Both the position numbers and the translations under genes were made by a program. Shown here piece after piece: positions 1-6,644 of a stretch of DNA of 16,826 nucleotides. Position 1 is the stretch's first letter; the number at the start of each line of letters is the position of its first letter. The stretch is from an uncultured Rothia sp. (GTDB lineage Bacteria; Actinomycetota; Actinomycetes; Actinomycetales; Micrococcaceae). The stretch is taken from the NCBI GenBank assembly GCA_946222285.1, contig CAMIIP010000031.1, positions 1 through 16,826 of the forward strand. The letters run 5' to 3'. The notes below the pieces were generated by a model. The model made no database searches and was not told where the DNA came from. It saw only the letters and a program-made list of their open reading frames with translations.

Positions 1-303
1 GCACCTGCAGCAGCGCCACAGTCACCACCGGGGCAAGAACCCTCAGCACCACCGCAGTCACCACCAGGGCAAGAAGCACCAGCAGTAGCACCGGCACCAG
101 CAACACCGGCGCCTGCACCTGCAGCAGCGCCACAGTCACCACCGGGGCAAGAACCCTCAGCACCACCGCAGTCACCACCAGGGCAAGAAGCACCAGCAGT
201 AGCACCGGCACCAGCAACACCGGCGCCTGCACCTGCAGCAGCGCCACAGTCACCACCGGGGCAAGAACCCTCAGCACCACCGCAGTCACCACCGGGGCAA
301 GAA
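1..303 (-). repeat. 114-bp tandem repeats inside the secreted protein gene
   Basis: Two identical 114-bp units (1-114 and 115-228) are followed by a third (229-303) that matches to 303 apart from one A-to-G change near 295, then diverges. A unit is 38 codons, so the repeats stay in frame. More copies may lie left of the window. Such identity between units suggests recent duplication, and copy number may vary between strains or be mis-assembled. Confidence 0.95.
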
Positions 304-731
304 TCGCTAGGAGCTCCGCCTTGTCCCCAGTCAAAAGAAGAAATCAAGGAAGCAATCGCGGAAATCCATGCTTCGGCGTCATCAGTGCCACTAGGGATTG
401 AAGGAGCGTCAGGAGTTGTAGTTGAAGGAGTTGAAGGAGTGTCAGGAGTTGTAGTTGAAGGAGCGTCAGGAGTAGCAGGAGTTGCAGGAGTTGCAGGAGT
501 TGCAGGCGGAACGTTTACGTTCACTCCAAACGCATTAGTTTTATCACCTACGGAGTGGGAAGCAGAGGCAGAATCAACTGGTGAAGAATCAACTGTGGCA
601 GCGTGAGCTGAAGCCATACCGCCTATACCCATCATCAACAAAGGGGCAACCGCTGCACCCTTATAAAGCATGTTCTTTCGTGCTTTACGACGCTGAGCAG
701 ATACAAACTTGGGATCCATCTTGTGCTTCAT
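1..731 (-). CDS. Secreted CPGGDC-repeat protein, N-terminal part (C-terminus beyond window)
   Basis: I do not recognise a named family. The frame is open from ATG 731 to the window edge (about 243 residues), so the C-terminus and any cell-wall anchor are unseen. Residues 1-44 form a long signal peptide: a basic stretch (RRKARKN), a hydrophobic core (AAVAPLLMMGIGGMA) and an AHA-A cleavage site. Residues about 75-115 are a Pro/Thr/Ser linker with PAT and TTTPD repeats. After a short segment containing WISAIASLISSFDWG comes a repeat region: 38-residue units, each with two SCPGGDCG motifs separated by Gly/Ala-rich runs. Six such motifs are visible. The regular C-x4-C pairs suggest disulfides or metal binding in an exported, flexible, wall-spanning or matrix protein; this is inference. 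AGGA lies about 10 nt before the start. The next gene, at 1212, is divergent. Confidence 0.85.
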   Translation of the reverse strand, partial: MKHKMDPKFVSAQRRKARKNMLYKGAAVAPLLMMGIGGMASAHAATVDSSPVDSASASHSVGDKTNAFGVNVNVPPATPATPATPATPDAPSTTTPDTPSTPSTTTPDAPSIPSGTDDAEAWISAIASLISSFDWGQGGAPSDSCPGGDCGGAEGSCPGGDCGAAAGAGAGVAGAGATAGASCPGGDCGGAEGSCPGGDCGAAAGAGAGVAGAGATAGASCPGGDCGGAEGSCPGGDCGAAAG

Positions 732-1211
732 GAGTAGTTCCTAGCTTTCGAAATTAGTTATGGCATCAAATCGGTAACGAAATGGGAAGAGGATTCGAAA
801 ATCTCAACCGGACGCTTAAAAATCTATACACACCAAACCATTTAAAAAGGAGGTAATAAGCATACATAAAGTAGGCATTTTTTTTGATATTTACCCAAGT
901 CAGCACCATACATCTACCAACTATATGGCTTTTACCTACATATATGGGGGCATTCTTTTCATAACGGTGTTTATCAAACCGTGACCTTGCATTTCAGATT
1001 AATCCTGGAATTAATCGTCAACAAGTGCCCACAGAGCAGACGAAAGGAACTATTTATCACCGCAGCACTGGGTAGCAGTGGTAGATATAGGTGCGGATAC
1101 CTATAAATAGACAAGTCCCGTCTTCTTGATTACGCAACCTTCGCCCTTGAGAACATAGACTCTATATATCTTTCCGCACCGATATTGCCACCCTAGAGAA
1201 ACGAGAGCCCT
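732..1211. other. Divergent intergenic region
   Basis: 480 bp between the divergent repeat-protein and sorC-type genes. It must hold promoters in both directions, but I cannot assign a convincing -35/-10 pair. It is AT-rich near 820-960, with an eight-T run near 880 and several TATA-like stretches. A near-perfect Shine-Dalgarno (AAGGAGG, 847-853) has no start codon at usable distance. A short inverted repeat at 1086-1105 is listed separately. I see no tRNA or known riboswitch. Confidence 0.5.
1086..1105. promoter_or_regulatory. Inverted repeat, possible operator of the SorC-type regulator
   Basis: TATAGGT and ACCTATA form a perfect 7-bp inverted repeat with a 6-bp spacer, about 107 bp upstream of the regulator's ATG. 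SorC/DeoR regulators commonly autoregulate through upstream dyads. Assigning this dyad to this protein is only a guess based on position. Confidence 0.3.
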
Positions 1212-2195
1212 ATGGAATTTGCGCCGCACCGCCTTCACCGCTCCAGCACATCGGACGAGCGTGAACGCGTCAATCTTCTCCTGAAGGTTGCGCGCATGTA
1301 TTACGAGGAAGGTGCAACCCAGGCGCAAATTGCCAAGCAGGTGGGCTATTCCCGCCCCACCGTTTCTCGCTTGCTAACAGAAGCCCGCGAGGAAGGCGTC
1401 GTCCATATCCGTATCACGCATCCGCTGGAACGCTCTATGTCTATTGAGAAGGCATTAGCGCAGAAGTTTGGATTAGCTGGGGCACGGATTGCCGAGTCAA
1501 AGGATCTGGGAAGTCTCACACAGCGGGTAGCTCGTTGTGCCGCGGATTATCTGATCGAGACCTCTCCCGAAGATTCTGTCATCACCGTTTCAAACGGTTT
1601 TGCCGTCAACGCAACGATTGAAGCGATGCCACGCATGAACTGGGTCAGCTCGCGGGTAGTTCAAGCAATTGGGTCGGTCAGCAACGAAGAGGTTTTGGTA
1701 GACGCTTCGGAAACCTGCCGCCGCTTAGCAAGCCAGCTGGGTGGACGCCACATCGCACTCCCAGCCCCATTGGTAGTTTCCGCACCTGAGGTCGCTTACT
1801 CTCTAGTGCAAAGCCAACAAGTTTCCGGGATTCTGCACTATGCGGCGAGCGCAGATACCGCCCTGGTAGGTATTGGCACTATCGAAGATCGCAAGAAGGG
1901 CTATATCTTTGACGGCTACGTTGAAGAGGAAACCAGCGAAGTGCTCCAGCAAAAAGGCGCTGTCGGTCATATTTGCGGCCACCATTTCAATGCCCAGGGG
2001 GAGCATATTGTAACGCCCATGTGTTCCCGCACCATCGGCGTTAACCTCAAGCAGATTCACCGCCTACCGCGCGTCGTCGGTGTTGCTTGGGGCGAGCATA
2101 AGCTGAACGCTATCCGTGGGGCTCTGCGCGGCAAGCTGGTTTCGGTGCTGATTACAGATAGCGAGACAGCTACAGCACTATTAGAAGAAGACTAG
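1212..2195 (+). CDS. SorC-family (sugar-binding) transcriptional regulator
   Basis: 327 residues, a usual SorC-family length. An N-terminal helix-turn-helix spans about 36-57 (GATQAQIAKQVGYSRPTVSRLL), followed by the sugar-binding SorC domain (about 70-320), with the typical late segment GAVGHICGHHFNAQG and the GIGT stretch before it. Family members bind a phosphorylated sugar or related effector in the C-terminal domain and control nearby catabolic or transport genes. No sugar pathway gene is adjacent, so the effector cannot be inferred. The start is ATG 1212, with a purine-rich stretch (AGAGAAACGAGAG) upstream. A 70-residue membrane protein gene follows 33 bp after the stop in the same direction and may be co-transcribed. 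Confidence 0.88.
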   Translation: MEFAPHRLHRSSTSDERERVNLLLKVARMYYEEGATQAQIAKQVGYSRPTVSRLLTEAREEGVVHIRITHPLERSMSIEKALAQKFGLAGARIAESKDLGSLTQRVARCAADYLIETSPEDSVITVSNGFAVNATIEAMPRMNWVSSRVVQAIGSVSNEEVLVDASETCRRLASQLGGRHIALPAPLVVSAPEVAYSLVQSQQVSGILHYAASADTALVGIGTIEDRKKGYIFDGYVEEETSEVLQQKGAVGHICGHHFNAQGEHIVTPMCSRTIGVNLKQIHRLPRVVGVAWGEHKLNAIRGALRGKLVSVLITDSETATALLEED

Positions 2196-2228
2196 ATTGC
2201 AAATTCCACTCTTTACTACAAGGAAACT

Positions 2229-2441
2229 ATGAAACGACTTCTCTGCATCCTCAATCTCATTTTCGGGCTAGCCGTGGTCACCCTAACTTCTATCCAGGGC
2301 TATCGACTGGGCGTCTGGGTAGATGAAAATCCTGCCCCAAATTTCCCCACTGCTGAGCTTGATTTTTTACTCTTTGGCATAGGTTTTCTTATCATGATTG
2401 TTTCATTGGTCCAGCTACTCACTCTCAGCAAGAATAAGTAG
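2229..2441 (+). CDS. Small two-helix membrane protein, function unknown
   Basis: 70 residues with two predicted membrane segments, about 5-22 (LLCILNLIFGLAVVTLTS) and 46-66 (FLLFGIGFLIMIVSLVQLL), joined by a polar loop (VDENPAPNFPTAE) and ending in a basic tail (SKNK). I do not recognise a family. AAGGAAACT precedes the ATG at good spacing, which supports a real gene. It sits 33 bp after the SorC-type regulator and converges on nrdF, whose stop is 32 bp away. No clear terminator separates the convergent ends. Confidence 0.65.
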   Translation: MKRLLCILNLIFGLAVVTLTSIQGYRLGVWVDENPAPNFPTAELDFLLFGIGFLIMIVSLVQLLTLSKNK

Positions 2442-2473
2442 CTGGATTGTCGCTTGCTATCAGTATGGCTGTA

Positions 2474-3481
2474 CTAAAAATCCCAGTCTTCGTCTTTAGT
2501 TTCCTCGGCTGTGCCAATAATGTATGAAGATCCTGATCCGCTAAAGAAGTCGTGGTTTTCGTCTGCACCGGGCGCTAGAGCCGCTAGAATTTCCGGTTTC
2601 ACCGAGGTTTCCTCGGCAGAAAAGCGTGGCCGATACCCCAGATTCATGAGTGCCTTGTTAGCGTTATAGCGCACGAATACGGCAACGTCATCCATCAGCC
2701 CCAACGGCTCGTAAAGCTCACCCGAGTACTGCATCTCTAGCTCGTAGAGCTCATCAAGTAGTTGGTAAGTAAAGACCTTCATCTCTTCTTGCTCAGCAGA
2801 AGTAAGTTTCGTCCGCCCTTTTTGGTATTTATAACCGGAATAGTAGCCGTGCACCGCTTTATCGCGCAGAATCAGACGAATCATGTCTGCCGTATTAGTA
2901 AGTGTTGCCCGTACCGAAAAGTGCAGGGGTAGATAAAAACCTGCGTAGAGAAGAAGGGAAGAGAGCAGGGTTGAAGACACCTTGCGTTTGAGAGGGTTTT
3001 CGCCATAGTAGTGTTGCAGGACGACACGCACACGCTGTTGCAGAAGGTCGTTGTTCACCGCCCACTGGTAGGCATCCTTAATTTCTGTGGTACTGGTCAG
3101 CGTTGAAAACACGGAAGAGTAGGAACGGGCATGCACCGCTTGCATGAAGGCGATGTTGGTGTAGACGGCTTCTTCATGTTCTGTTTGGGCGTCTTGGATT
3201 TGGCTAATTTCTCCCACTGTTGCCTGTAGCGTGTCGAGCATAGTAAGGCCGGTAAAGACTCGCATGGTGAGGAGTTGCTCTTGCTCACTCAGGCTCTTCC
3301 AGCTCGGTAAGTCGTTAGAAAGTGGCACCTTTTCGGGAAGCCAAAAGTTAGCGGTGAGCCGGTTCCAGACTTCTAAATCTTTCTCGTCTTGGATGCTGTT
3401 CCAGTTAATAGGGCGAAAGCGTGCGGTGGGCGTGTGGCGGTAAGACGGTGGTGTGAGTGCCTCATGTATTGAAAAGTTCAT
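2474..3481 (-). CDS. nrdF: Ribonucleotide reductase small subunit, class Ie-type (QSK) NrdF
   Basis: 335 residues, full length for NrdF, ending in the acidic NrdE-binding tail (DEDWDF). The R2 fold motifs are clear: TMLDTLQ (D83), NIAFMQAVHARSY (114-121), KVSSTLLSSLLLYAGFYLP (S174) and LRDKAVHGYYSGY (208-214). In class Ib NrdF the diiron/dimanganese ligands are Asp, Glu, His, Glu, Glu, His. Here D83, H117, H211 and the radical tyrosine position Y121 are kept, but the three glutamates are Q114, S174 and K208 (codons CAA, TCT, AAA, checked in the sequence). This Q-S-K set is one of two known signatures of class Ie R2, which binds no metal and uses a DOPA radical made from that tyrosine with NrdI. 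AAAAAGGA precedes ATG 3481. nrdI lies 74 bp upstream; no nrdE or nrdH is present. The subclass assignment is strong from residues but untested. Confidence 0.93.
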   Translation of the reverse strand: MNFSIHEALTPPSYRHTPTARFRPINWNSIQDEKDLEVWNRLTANFWLPEKVPLSNDLPSWKSLSEQEQLLTMRVFTGLTMLDTLQATVGEISQIQDAQTEHEEAVYTNIAFMQAVHARSYSSVFSTLTSTTEIKDAYQWAVNNDLLQQRVRVVLQHYYGENPLKRKVSSTLLSSLLLYAGFYLPLHFSVRATLTNTADMIRLILRDKAVHGYYSGYKYQKGRTKLTSAEQEEMKVFTYQLLDELYELEMQYSGELYEPLGLMDDVAVFVRYNANKALMNLGYRPRFSAEETSVKPEILAALAPGADENHDFFSGSGSSYIIGTAEETKDEDWDF

Positions 3482-3555
3482 GTGTTCCTTTTTCTTCTGC
3501 GCGATAGTGCGGTTGATGTGCTAATCAGAAAGAACCCTAAAGTTCAAGAGAGTTA

Positions 3556-4020
3556 CTAGCGGTGATCAGCCCAGAATTTTTTGAGACCATTTCTAACCTC
3601 TTCGATGTCCCGCTGTGTTCCGAGTAGCTCAAAATGGTAAAGCTCGGGAATCTGGCATTTTTTCGCGATGAGGGCACCGGCGGCACAGTAGTGTTCTCCG
3701 AAATTGGTGTTACCGGAGGTAATGACTCCGCGTATAAAGGATCTGTTCTTAGGGTCATTGAGAAAGGTTTTGACCTGCCTGGGGATTGCTGTTTTGATTT
3801 CTCCGCCACCGTAGGTAGGTACCACTAGAACATAGGGGCGGGAGACTCGAATCATTCCTTCTTTTTTGGGGCGTAGAGGTATGCGTAGTGCTGGTCTTTT
3901 GAGTTCTTGCACAAAGCGCAAGGTGTTTTCCGAGGCACTTGAAAAGAAAATCAGGTCTGGGCTCGATTCTGGGGGTATATCTAAAAAGTTATTGGTGGGT
4001 TCTACGGCTAAGGCTTTCAT
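3556..4020 (-). CDS. nrdI: NrdI flavodoxin, activator of NrdF
   Basis: 154 residues from ATG 4020. FMN-binding elements are visible: FFSSASENT (about 25-33, phosphate loop), VPTYGGGE (67-74) and TSGNTNFGEHYC (101-112). NrdI is a flavodoxin-like protein that makes the oxidant (superoxide or peroxide) delivered to NrdF; it is needed for Mn-class Ib cofactor assembly and for DOPA formation in class Ie. The roughly 22 residues before the first strand (PDLIFF) are longer than in many NrdI proteins, which usually start almost directly at that strand. An upstream GTG at 4041 would add seven residues but lies inside a NrdR box, so ATG 4020 is preferred (weak GAG/GCGA Shine-Dalgarno). The gene is the first of an nrdI-nrdF unit. 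Confidence 0.9.
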   Translation of the reverse strand: MKALAVEPTNNFLDIPPESSPDLIFFSSASENTLRFVQELKRPALRIPLRPKKEGMIRVSRPYVLVVPTYGGGEIKTAIPRQVKTFLNDPKNRSFIRGVITSGNTNFGEHYCAAGALIAKKCQIPELYHFELLGTQRDIEEVRNGLKKFWADHR

Positions 4021-4037
4021 CGTTCGCTCACAGATAG

Positions 4038-4084
4038 ACACTATATGTTGTGCCCAATTTTCAAAATGGGTCTATATGTAGTTA
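4038..4084 (-). promoter_or_regulatory. Tandem NrdR boxes and promoter of nrdI-nrdF
   Basis: Two 16-bp sites resemble the NrdR consensus (ACACwATATmTwGTGT): ACACTATATGTTGTGC at 4038-4053 and the weaker GGTCTATATGTAGTTA at 4069-4084. There are 15 bp between them and 31 bp (three helical turns) centre to centre, the arrangement typical of NrdR-repressed ribonucleotide reductase promoters. On the minus strand TATAGT inside the first box could serve as a -10 element, so bound NrdR would block it. NrdR itself is not in the window. Confidence 0.75.
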
Positions 4085-4120
4085 TATCACCGCATTTTTT
4101 CTCAATCTAGGATTTAGAAG

Positions 4121-4142
4121 AAAAAAGTTCGTCTAGGCGAAC
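4121..4142 (-). terminator. Intrinsic terminator, minus strand
   Basis: GTTCG/CGAAC stem (4127-4131 with 4138-4142) and a six-nt loop. On the minus strand it is followed by six T. It lies between the nrdI promoter and the esterase terminator and would stop any leftover esterase transcript before nrdI. Confidence 0.5.
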
Positions 4143-4172
4143 AATTTAATATCACACGGCGAAATACGCCAC

Positions 4173-4204
4173 AAAAAAGAGGTAGAACCCGCAGGTTCCA
4201 CCTC
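4173..4204 (-). terminator. Intrinsic terminator of the esterase operon
   Basis: An 11-bp stem (4179-4189 with 4194-4204, one mismatch that becomes G-U on the minus-strand RNA) with a 4-nt loop. On the minus strand it is followed by six T (4173-4178). It lies 45 bp past the carboxylesterase stop. Confidence 0.85.
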
Positions 4205-4249
4205 CCGTTCCACCATCTTTCAAGATGCACCATTCATCCTCAGGCAGCT

Positions 4250-5548
4250 CTACCCCAGCTCAATCCGCGCCGATTCCGCCAGATCCACACGAACCTCGCC
4301 AGAGCGTGCAAATTCCGCCCAGATGGCACGCAGAGCTTTCCCTTGCGTGGTGCGCTCTGACGGGTAAGCACCAGCAAGCAACTCATCCCCTTCCCATGAA
4401 TCATTTTCAAACAGCAATCCAAGCTCAGTACAGTGCGCCGAATACAGATGATTCAGTGGGTTCCCCACCCGCAAAAGATAGTGGACACCGTGCCCGCCCG
4501 CCGCACGATGTCTTTGCACGAACCGTTGCGCCGGTTCAATATACATCTCTCGCGAGCCCTTATTTATCAAATAATCTACAACTGCTTTCCCCAGACTTCC
4601 CAGGTATTTCGGGGCTTCCGGCACAAAGTAAGCGGACTCCCGCAGGTTGGCACCAACCAAAACATCAACGTGCGGCGCCACCTTCTTCCACGCATTTTCC
4701 ACTTCATCGGGAGCAGGTAGAGGGTAGTGCCCATACAGAGTGCCAAATGGCATCATGCCCGAGTACATGCCGTCATATTGAGGCCCCTGCATCACCATTT
4801 TCCAGCCACGTTCAGCAAATATCTCCACCGACGCATCCGCCGGAATTTTTGCGGTTTTCTTCAGCATAGCGGCGGCAAGTTTCTGCTTACGATTGACCAG
4901 TTCAAGGGGCGCGCTCTGCGAAATAGCTCGATGAACCAGCCCTTCAGAAACAACCCCCTCAGCTAGCAAAAGCTGAGTCGCTAGATCACCGCCAGCAGAT
5001 TGCCCAAAGATGGTGATGTTTTCCGAATCTCCACCAAAGGCCGAGATATTGCGCTTGATCCAGCGTAGCGCCTCCCGCGCGTCCAAAAGACCGAGGTTAG
5101 CAGGACGTTCCTTGGAGCCGCCCAAAAAACCCAGCAATCCCAATCGGAAGGTAACGGTAACCACTATCACTCGCTCGTCCTGGACAAAACGAACAGGGTT
5201 ATAGCGAGCGCCATCGCCACTACCCACCACGTAGGAACCGCCATGAAAGTAGACCATCACCGGTAACTCCTCCCCCACCTCAACGTCAGCAGGAAAAACC
5301 ACCGAAAGGTTCTGGCAGTCCTCACTCATCAGAACGGACTGCCGAATGTCATCGTCTTTTCCACGCAAAAACTGGGGTGCCGCAGGCGCAGGCGAATCAG
5401 CCACAAAAGGGTCACCAAAATCAGCTAAATCCACAGGTTCAGGATAGTGAAAACGCTCCGCACGCGCATAGGGGATACCCCGTGCACGAATGACCGCGCC
5501 GTCTTCAATAGCAAGAACTGTGCCAGAACGAGCATGGATTAGACGCAT
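4250..5548 (-). CDS. Type-B carboxylesterase (alpha/beta hydrolase)
   Basis: 432 residues from ATG 5548, which has a good Shine-Dalgarno (AAAGGATAGAAG); the longer GTG start at 5593 abuts the upstream stop and has none. Carboxylesterase type-B motifs are present: MVYFHGGSYVVGSGD (oxyanion hole HGGS, 102-105), the EDCQNLSV segment, GLLDAREALRWIKRNISAFGGD, the nucleophile elbow IFGQSAGG (S184) and AHCTELGLLFEN (H372). E304 in GANLRES is the likely acid. It should hydrolyse carboxylic esters; the substrate is unknown. It is somewhat shorter than the roughly 500 residues usual for the family. No signal peptide is seen, so it is probably cytoplasmic. It is the second gene of a two-esterase unit and is followed by a strong terminator. 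Confidence 0.88.
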   Translation of the reverse strand: MRLIHARSGTVLAIEDGAVIRARGIPYARAERFHYPEPVDLADFGDPFVADSPAPAAPQFLRGKDDDIRQSVLMSEDCQNLSVVFPADVEVGEELPVMVYFHGGSYVVGSGDGARYNPVRFVQDERVIVVTVTFRLGLLGFLGGSKERPANLGLLDAREALRWIKRNISAFGGDSENITIFGQSAGGDLATQLLLAEGVVSEGLVHRAISQSAPLELVNRKQKLAAAMLKKTAKIPADASVEIFAERGWKMVMQGPQYDGMYSGMMPFGTLYGHYPLPAPDEVENAWKKVAPHVDVLVGANLRESAYFVPEAPKYLGSLGKAVVDYLINKGSREMYIEPAQRFVQRHRAAGGHGVHYLLRVGNPLNHLYSAHCTELGLLFENDSWEGDELLAGAYPSERTTQGKALRAIWAEFARSGEVRVDLAESARIELG

Positions 5549-5593
5549 TCTTCTATCCTTTAGTAAGAAATTTTGACCTCTACCCAGAAGCAC

Positions 5594-6478
5594 TCAAGAG
5601 GCAAATTGTAAGCCAATTTCTCGGTAGGCAGCACGAGTTTCAGGCATGTAGCGAGTTCCCATAAAACCGTGAAAAGCATTGGGAGATACCGTGAGAGTCA
5701 CCGGCGATCCAGCACCGATAGCAAGATTGGCAAAATTACGGACGTCGGGATACATCAAGTCTCGCTTACCCTGGAAGATGTGGGTGCGGGGAAGTTTTTC
5801 AACTGAACCGTAGATGGGGCTAACCCGTGAATCTTGAATGTCCCAATCACCACACCAGCGACGTCCTGCTTCGATGAGTTCCGACCGTTTCAGTACGGGG
5901 TCTTTAATGTCATTAATTTCTGAGTTAGACAGCGTAAGATCGAGCCAGGGATAGAAGAGCAATACGTGATCAGGCAACACTAACCCGCGATCACGGCGGC
6001 TCATCACGTATCCCTGGGCAAGCCCTCCGCCTGCACAATCACCGGCAATAATAATCTTTCCGCCGGTCTCACGAGCTGTTTTGAGAGCCAACGCGAAAGT
6101 AGCGTCAAGAACGCTATAAGCATCTTTTGCTGTATACCGCGGTGCAAGCTGATACATCGGGATAAAAGCAGAGGCACAAATACTCTTCATCAGCCGATCA
6201 ACAATTCCCCAGTGCATGAGGGTTAAAGGTTTTCTATATTCTCCACCGTGAATATAAACGAGAACGTTGGCGCAATTCTTGTTTTCGGGGTCAAGAATAA
6301 CCACATCAGAGCGCTCAACGCGCTTATAGTAGGCACCGTAACGGTCATACATCGTTCCCGGCAGTTCTGCCGGTTTCACGTTCTGAGCGATGGCCGGAAG
6401 CGGGCTTGGCATAGCATCGGAGGTCACGCGGTTGATGAGAGAGAGCGTACCAACCACTGCACGCATGCTGAGCGACAT
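5594..6478 (-). CDS. HSL-type alpha/beta hydrolase with Cys at the nucleophile position
   Basis: 294 residues from ATG 6478, with AAAGGTGG seven nt upstream; a GTG two codons earlier is too close to it. It resembles the hormone-sensitive-lipase (alpha/beta hydrolase-3) group: NVLVYIHGGEYR (77-80, usually HGGG), YQLAPRYTAKDAY, IIIAGDCAGGGLAQG, LLFYPWLDLT, IFQGKRDLMYPD (D240) and NAFHGFMG (H270). The nucleophile elbow reads GDCAGG, with C148 (codon TGT) where GDSAGG has serine, and the oxyanion motif has Glu in place of the third Gly. It could be a cysteine hydrolase, a weak esterase, or a non-catalytic relative. It lies 45 bp upstream of the type-B carboxylesterase and is probably co-transcribed with it. 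Confidence 0.85.
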   Translation of the reverse strand: MSLSMRAVVGTLSLINRVTSDAMPSPLPAIAQNVKPAELPGTMYDRYGAYYKRVERSDVVILDPENKNCANVLVYIHGGEYRKPLTLMHWGIVDRLMKSICASAFIPMYQLAPRYTAKDAYSVLDATFALALKTARETGGKIIIAGDCAGGGLAQGYVMSRRDRGLVLPDHVLLFYPWLDLTLSNSEINDIKDPVLKRSELIEAGRRWCGDWDIQDSRVSPIYGSVEKLPRTHIFQGKRDLMYPDVRNFANLAIGAGSPVTLTVSPNAFHGFMGTRYMPETRAAYREIGLQFAS

Positions 6479-6644
6479 ATACACGCCACCTTTGTTATCA
6501 AATCGTTAGCATCAAGCGTAAGCGATTTATCCCCACTTTGGAGGTGGCGAACTTGTCGTTCAAGATTCAAGTACACTCATTGCTCTAAAAATAACCACAA
6601 ATAAATATCAATAAAACTGCGGCGTGACAAGGAAGTAAGTCTAT

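Noticed and set aside
1..303. CRISPR-like array
   Set aside because: The repeats are contiguous, in frame and translated; there are no unique spacers and no cas genes.
847..853. Strong Shine-Dalgarno AAGGAGG on the plus strand
   Set aside because: No ATG, GTG or TTG at usable distance and no following reading frame; chance in an AT-rich region.
4225..4869. 214-codon plus-strand ORF
   Set aside because: Antisense to the carboxylesterase, whose motifs and ribosome site are clear; Pro/Ser/His-rich composition is typical of a shadow frame.
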